The notes beneath the pieces are model-generated. The model searched no databases. It worked only from the letters and a program-made list of their open reading frames with translations, and was not told the origin of the DNA. This document shows, piece by piece, positions 62,485 through 62,590 of a stretch of DNA of 62,590 nucleotides. Both the position numbers and the translations under genes were made by a program. The DNA comes from Acidimicrobiia bacterium (lineage in GTDB: Bacteria > Actinomycetota > Acidimicrobiia > Acidimicrobiales > Poriferisodalaceae), in NCBI GenBank assembly GCA_022820505.1, contig JAJEFK010000055.1, forward strand, positions 1 to 62,590, read 5' to 3'. Positions within the stretch are counted from its first letter, which is position 1. Each line of letters opens with the position of its first letter.

Positions 62485-62590
62485 ATGGTGGGGTGCGTGA
62501 CTTGTGGGTTTGTTCTGTGCGATGAGGAGCGGGCTGCGCTGGAGCGTGTGGCGCGTTCGGGCTGCGAGCCGTGGCGTCGGGTGCGGCCGG
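62485..62590 (+). mobile_element. Start of an IS630-like transposase, cut by the window edge
   Basis: From the ATG at 62485 the frame reads CGFVLCDEERAALERVARS then EPWRRVRP and leaves the window. The LxxEERAxLExxARS start followed by an Arg-rich helix is typical of the helix-turn-helix N-terminus of IS630-family transposases. The left end of the element, with its terminal repeat, should lie in about 62443-62484 but cannot be confirmed without the other end. IS630 elements duplicate a TA. Confidence 0.65.

Overview
This is a 62.6 kb stretch of a high-GC, gene-dense chromosome with many short or overlapping gene junctions and frequent GTG/TTG starts. Codon use, a lipoprotein lipobox style rich in Thr/Pro/Ala linkers, a mycothiol-type (Rv2466c-like) reductase, a DUF3556-like membrane protein, and a wealth of CaiB/BaiF CoA-transferases, crotonases, amidohydrolases and luciferase-like monooxygenases all point to an actinobacterium. 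Acidimicrobiia (possibly a marine or host-associated lineage) is my best guess; that is inference, since no rRNA or marker gene is present. No tRNA, rRNA, CRISPR array or recognisable riboswitch was seen. No stretch over about 300 bases lacks a gene; the longest gaps are 8296-8556 and 49634-49828.

Layout. 1-4201 (minus): a large exported protein with a PPDK/PEP-synthase-like half and Calx-beta/PPC repeats, running off the left edge and frameshifted at an 11-G tract. 4349-9465 (plus): Rieske oxygenase, dimethylglycine/sarcosine-dehydrogenase-like flavoprotein and LysR regulator, probably a quaternary-amine demethylation unit. 9494-14426: acyl-CoA dehydrogenase, acetyl-CoA hydrolase/transferase-type protein, SDR and amidohydrolase. 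14474-22848 (minus): a branched-chain-type ABC transporter with two permeases and an ATPase fused in one chain, followed by a DUF3556-like membrane protein and a phytoene-desaturase-like flavoprotein. 22990-26728 (minus): nucleotide-loop assembly genes of cobalamin (cobU, cobT, cobS), a 40-residue membrane peptide and a DUF1015 protein. 26873-46692: acyl-CoA and amidohydrolase metabolism, including a double CaiB protein and a probable selenoprotein (in-frame UGA at 35408 in a UPWC redox motif followed by a SECIS-like hairpin). 46748-55536: a two-domain VOC protein, then a defence island made of a type II restriction enzyme, a C5 methyltransferase, a 1475-residue NACHT-type NTPase with a C-terminal PD-(D/E)XK nuclease, and an AAA_14/DUF4143 ATPase preceded by a perfect 16-bp inverted repeat. 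55690-61246: a second double CaiB protein, a dodecin facing a dodecin-fusion protein, a double carboxymuconolactone-decarboxylase-like protein and a crotonase. 61426-62590: a PD-(D/E)XK protein abutting the start of an IS630-like transposase at the right edge.

Most promising for follow-up: (1) the selenocysteine-containing mycothiol-dependent reductase, which ordinary gene calling would truncate; (2) the ATPase plus NACHT-nuclease pair as a candidate antiviral system; (3) the exported dikinase-like/Calx-beta protein with a homopolymer that could switch it on and off; (4) the two tandem CaiB proteins in which only the C-terminal half keeps the catalytic Asp; (5) the dodecin fusion.
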